Shown here piece after piece: positions 14,108-16,279 of a DNA stretch of 16,279 nt. Source of the DNA: an uncultured Bacillota bacterium. GTDB taxonomy: Bacteria; Bacillota; Clostridia; Christensenellales; QAND01. The stretch spans positions 1-16,279 of the forward strand of contig CAJLPK010000032.1 in NCBI GenBank assembly GCA_905208455.1, in the 5' to 3' direction. How positions within the stretch are numbered: position 1 is the stretch's first letter; each line of letters opens with the position of its first letter. The notes under the pieces were generated by a model. The model was not told where the DNA came from. It made no database searches and saw only the letters and a program-made list of their open reading frames with translations. A program made the position numbers and the translations under genes.

Positions 14108-14422
14108 ATGATGGGGAGCCTGGTGGATGGAAGCCAGAAATACCGTTAAATCCTCTGTATAGGAGGGAAGAGGGCACGATGCAAATTACTGTATGATAAG
14201 GGCTTGCGCAACTCAAAGAAGCTGAAGTCTTCTTTTTATAAAGGACAGCATATAGCATGGGATACAATAAATGAAACAAAAGAAGCAAGATTTTTTAATC
14301 ACAAGAAAAACATTGCCAGGAAAGAAACGGGTTCCATGATAATTGAGGGGCGTTGTAAAAAGAATGTCCTCTAAAGGGCGGAATAGATATATTTTTTCGA
14401 GTATTTTTGTGTCATGGAGAGA
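14108..14422. other. Gene-free region at the edge of the decayed element
   Basis: About 315 bases hold no supported gene. A ribosome-binding-like AGGAGGGAAG near 14161 is followed by an ATG that stops after five codons. An A/T-rich hairpin AAAGAAG/CTTCTTT with trailing T residues lies near 14216-14236 and may be a leftover terminator. The left border of the decayed element could lie anywhere here. Confidence 0.5.
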
Positions 14423-14977
14423 TTAGAGCCCCATGATCTGCTCCTTAGCAAACAGCCCAATGCCTGAGCTGAATGATTGAAAGCTTTTTTGGGGGGCCAG
14501 CGCCAGTTTGCTGATAGATTCGTACGCCCTGGCAAGAGAATCACAGACTGCCGGAACATCCTCCGCATCTCAAGTGCGCAGTGGCTTTTCAAATCACACT
14601 AGCACTTTCACGAATCATTTTTGCAAGCTGCTCTTCATCGGCCACAGCTGCGACTGCTTGAGCCGCAGCGCTGCTCTGCGCTTTTTTTAGAGTTAGCATG
14701 AAACTGTCAAATGCTATTGCATTGGCAGGGAACAAGACCCGTGCAGCGAGTTCTTAACGGCGGTTACTTTTCCTTCCACACAGTATTGGTGCCTGTATAT
14801 TGTTTGCTCTAATTTTTCTTCTTCTCCTTTTATCTCATAGCATAGTCAATGAATATACAAACTTGTGGAGGGCTTTGGCAGAATAAGCATTGGCAAAAAT
14901 ATCACCGAAAGCATAGTTTTTCCTGAGCCATTATGGCCAATACGAATGGATCCCCCTTGCCCAGACTCAAAGTTCAT
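14423..14977 (-). pseudogene. Multiply frameshifted remnant of an unrecognised gene
   Basis: On the minus strand five coherent pieces in different frames follow each other in order. They are 14977-14846 (contains GQGGSIRIGHNGSGKTML), 14895-14835 (FANAYSAKALHKFVYSLTML), 14839-14714 (GEEEKLEQTIYRHQYCVEGK), about 14724-14589 (NAIAFDSFMLTLKKAQSS to ESASVI) and 14569-14423 (VPAVCDSLARAYESISKLAL to KEQIMGL). Each ends in a stop just where the next frame picks up, as expected for indels in one ancestral gene of about 185 codons. The first piece includes a Walker A-like GHNGSGKT, which may or may not be meaningful. I do not recognise the family. It lies downstream of the hsdS remnant on the same strand, so it may come from the same mobile cargo. 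Confidence 0.6.
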
Positions 14978-15005
14978 GGCAAAATCTATTGAGTTTTTGT
15001 GCTTT

Positions 15006-15257
15006 TCAGTTTTTCGTTTCTGGAGCTTCACCGAAAATGGTCTCCTCAAGTTCTTTTTTCGCTTGTTTTTGTAGATTTACAGCTTTTTTATGAAGTTCTT
15101 TGATTTGCTTTTTGATTTCATCTACCTTTTTCACTACGGTTTCCTGAAACAAAATATTAGGATTATCAGAGTGCAATGGCAATAGAAGAAATATCAAGGC
15201 TTCTAAAAAATCCCTCCCTACACGCTGTTGACCAGCTGATTCGGTGAAATGCTTCAT
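15006..15257 (-). pseudogene. hsdS remnant, C-terminal part (type I restriction specificity subunit)
   Basis: This 83-codon frame ends in a coiled coil, VVKKVDEIKKQIKELHKKAV followed by NLQKQAKKELEETIFGE. That is the characteristic C-terminal conserved helix and ending of HsdS specificity subunits. Before it, FLEALIFLLLPLHSDNPNIL resembles the 'plPPLeeQ' approach to that helix. No complete HsdS is present: the target-recognition domain between this piece and the N-terminal piece at 15288-15500 is missing. The deletion, together with the stop at 15288, makes a functional product very unlikely. The residues MKHFTESAGQQRV at the beginning may belong to the altered junction. Confidence 0.75.
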
Positions 15258-15287
15258 AGCAGCTTCACGCAGGCCTCTTGGGCCTCA

Positions 15288-15500
15288 TCAAGCAATGGAT
15301 ATATTCAGGGAAGAGCATTTTAATTTATATTGCTTATCATCTTCAATGACCATTTGCTCTTTTCGGCATGGTATTGCTTTGCCAATTTTTTTTAAGTCGA
15401 ACGGTGACGTAATGGAAGTTGAATTAAAAAACGGCTTAATATTCCAATCGTTAGTTCGGCTAAATGGAATGGAGGATAATACTGTGGCTGTATTTACCAC
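15288..15500 (-). pseudogene. hsdS remnant, N-terminal part
   Basis: Seventy codons from a GTG start. The segment LKKIGKAIPCRKEQMVIEDD followed by KQYKL is the typical opening of an HsdS target-recognition domain ('...EDDKxYKxxTV...'). The frame then runs out at a stop (15288-15290) in a sequence that no longer matches, some 30 bases before the C-terminal hsdS piece. The GTG overlaps the end of the hsdM remnant (GTGGTAA), the normal coupled hsdM-hsdS arrangement. About 300 codons of a usual HsdS are absent between the two pieces. Confidence 0.72.
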
Positions 15501-15880
15501 TTTAATTCTACCTCCTCGCCATCGTTGATTCGAAGAATCTTACCTTCGGAATGAACGGTATAAGAAACACAACGATTGGATTCTTGCAATAGCTTGTTTG
15601 TGATTCTATATTTTTTGTATTCATCTTGAAGGGTAGTTGGTTTCCAGCGGAAACCGCACCAGTAGAAGCAATGCCAGCATCCTCAACCATAACGATCGGG
15701 ATTTCATAATCAAAATACTCTTTAGTAAGTGGATTCGCTTCTTGCAGAATAGTTTTTTTTAAGATTTCGAAGTTGTTTTTCTATACCTGCAATGAGTGAC
15801 TTATCTCTAACCTTTTTAGATTTTTCTGTTGCAATCTTTTCTGTAAGGGTATTGATTTCTCCAATATATTTCTGGCGAAC
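15494..15880 (-). pseudogene. hsdM remnant, C-terminal part (type I DNA methyltransferase)
   Basis: Three consecutive minus-strand segments in different frames read as the C terminus of a type I N6-adenine methyltransferase. A charged helical piece RQKYIGEINTLTEKIATEKS (about 15877-15730) comes first. NPLTKEYFDYEIPIVMVEDA continuing to STGAVSAGNQLP (about 15730-15625) follows. DEYKKYRITNKLLQESNRCV continuing to EGKILRINDGEEVELKW (about 15625-15494) ends it. At least two frameshifts separate them. The methyltransferase catalytic domain, with its NPPY motif, is absent, because the fragment is cut at about 15880 where the integrase fragment begins on the opposite strand. The assignment rests on remembered family C termini and on the hsdS remnant directly behind it. 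Confidence 0.65.
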
Positions 15881-15881
15881 T

Positions 15882-16279
15882 ATGCTTGAAGAATACGATG
15901 CCGGGCTTCACTGTAGCGCCTGCGGCAACTGCTGTAACTATGAATACGACGGCTTTGTATTCGTAGATGAGCTGGGCGAGCGGATGCGACCCGATTACCT
16001 GACCTCTCAATTTCCCGCCTTCATCCAGCGGCACGGCATGAAAAAGATGCGCTTCCACGATCTCAGGCATAGCTGCGCATCCCTCTTGCTTGCCAACGGT
16101 GTACCGCTGAAACAAATTCAGGACTGACTGGGGCATTCGGATTTTTCCACCACGGCGAATATCTACGCCCATCTGGATTACAGTTTGAAACTCTCCTCAG
16201 CGCAGGTGATGGTGAGCGGAATGTCCCTTCCCGAAGCGGGCGATTTCGGCAGCAGATGGGAGCAAAACGCAGAAAAAAG
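15882..16279 (+). pseudogene. Tyrosine integrase remnant, C-terminal catalytic part with in-frame stop
   Basis: The frame from 15882 to the window end encodes the C-terminal part of a Tn916/clostridial phage-type tyrosine recombinase. FVFVDELGERMRPDYLTSQF leads to MRFHDLRHSCASLLLANGVP, with the catalytic H-x-L-R-H, and then LGHSDFSTTANIYAHLDY, with the second histidine and the tyrosine nucleophile. A TGA at 16125-16127 falls where relatives have tryptophan (QDWLGH), a single G-to-A change from TGG. The frame continues openly afterwards to the edge. The N-terminal arm-binding and core-binding domains are missing. Upstream of 15882 the open frame is only antisense to the hsdM remnant. So it is both truncated and nonsense-mutated, and must be inactive unless the stop is read through. 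Confidence 0.85.

Noticed and set aside
14216..14236. A/T-rich hairpin AAAGAAG/CTTCTTT as a real terminator
   Set aside because: The stem is weak and no gene ends in front of it, so I mention it only within the gene-free region.
14846..14977. Functional ABC or P-loop ATPase suggested by GHNGSGKT
   Set aside because: The frame ends about 20 codons later and no Q loop, signature or Walker B follows in any frame. It is only part of a decayed gene, and the motif may be chance.
15792..15881. N-terminal part of the integrase open frame
   Set aside because: These 30 codons are antisense to the hsdM remnant and bear no resemblance to integrases. The true homology begins at about 15882.
1..16279. 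CRISPR array, tRNA, rRNA or complete insertion sequence
   Set aside because: No regularly spaced direct repeats, tRNA-like cloverleaf, rRNA signature or transposase with terminal inverted repeats was found by eye.

Overview
The window looks like a chromosomal segment from an anaerobic member of the Bacillota (Clostridia-like). The pointers are strong AAGGAGG-type ribosome binding sites, short T-rich intrinsic terminators, a nadA-nadB-nadC-niaR operon led by a 3H-domain repressor, a two-gene SufC/SufB-like (SMS-type) Fe-S assembly pair, and remnants of a Tn916/clostridial-type integrase. GC content appears close to one half. I cannot name a genus from the sequence alone.

Layout, left to right. 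Positions 1-8 hold only the first codons of a minus-strand gene that leaves the window. Then come a secreted or membrane-anchored PIG-L family deacetylase (192-1601) and a ferritin-like protein with a complete set of diiron ligands (1772-3007), each ending at a clear terminator. A minus-strand nitroreductase (3037-3618) is divergent from the NAD de novo operon nadA-nadB-nadC-niaR (3744-7342). A 20-bp palindrome lies between them, against the nadA -35 box. Next is a minus-strand run of a degenerate histidine-kinase-like protein, a VanZ-like membrane protein and a TfoX-N protein (9454 back to 7353). On the plus strand follow a CadC/SmtB-type ArsR repressor, a separate HMA metallochaperone and a P1B metal ATPase (9859-12401), then smsC-smsB (12435-14074).

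From 14108 to the right end there is no intact gene. The stretch is a graveyard: a multiply frameshifted unknown gene, remnants of a type I restriction-modification hsdM-hsdS pair with frameshifts and an internal hsdS deletion, and the 3' part of a tyrosine integrase on the plus strand with an in-frame stop at a conserved tryptophan position. This is the scar of an old integrated element.

How the parts fit together. NadB makes iminoaspartate, NadA (a [4Fe-4S] enzyme) makes quinolinate, NadC converts it to nicotinate mononucleotide, and NiaR probably represses the operon when nicotinate is plentiful. The ArsR protein probably senses Zn/Cd/Pb and controls its own operon with the HMA protein. 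A terminator follows the HMA gene, so expression of the ATPase and the smsCB genes may depend on readthrough. The Fe-S genes sit only 33 bp behind a metal exporter, which would make sense if toxic metal damages Fe-S clusters, but that link is inference. I see no tRNA, rRNA, CRISPR array or complete insertion sequence.
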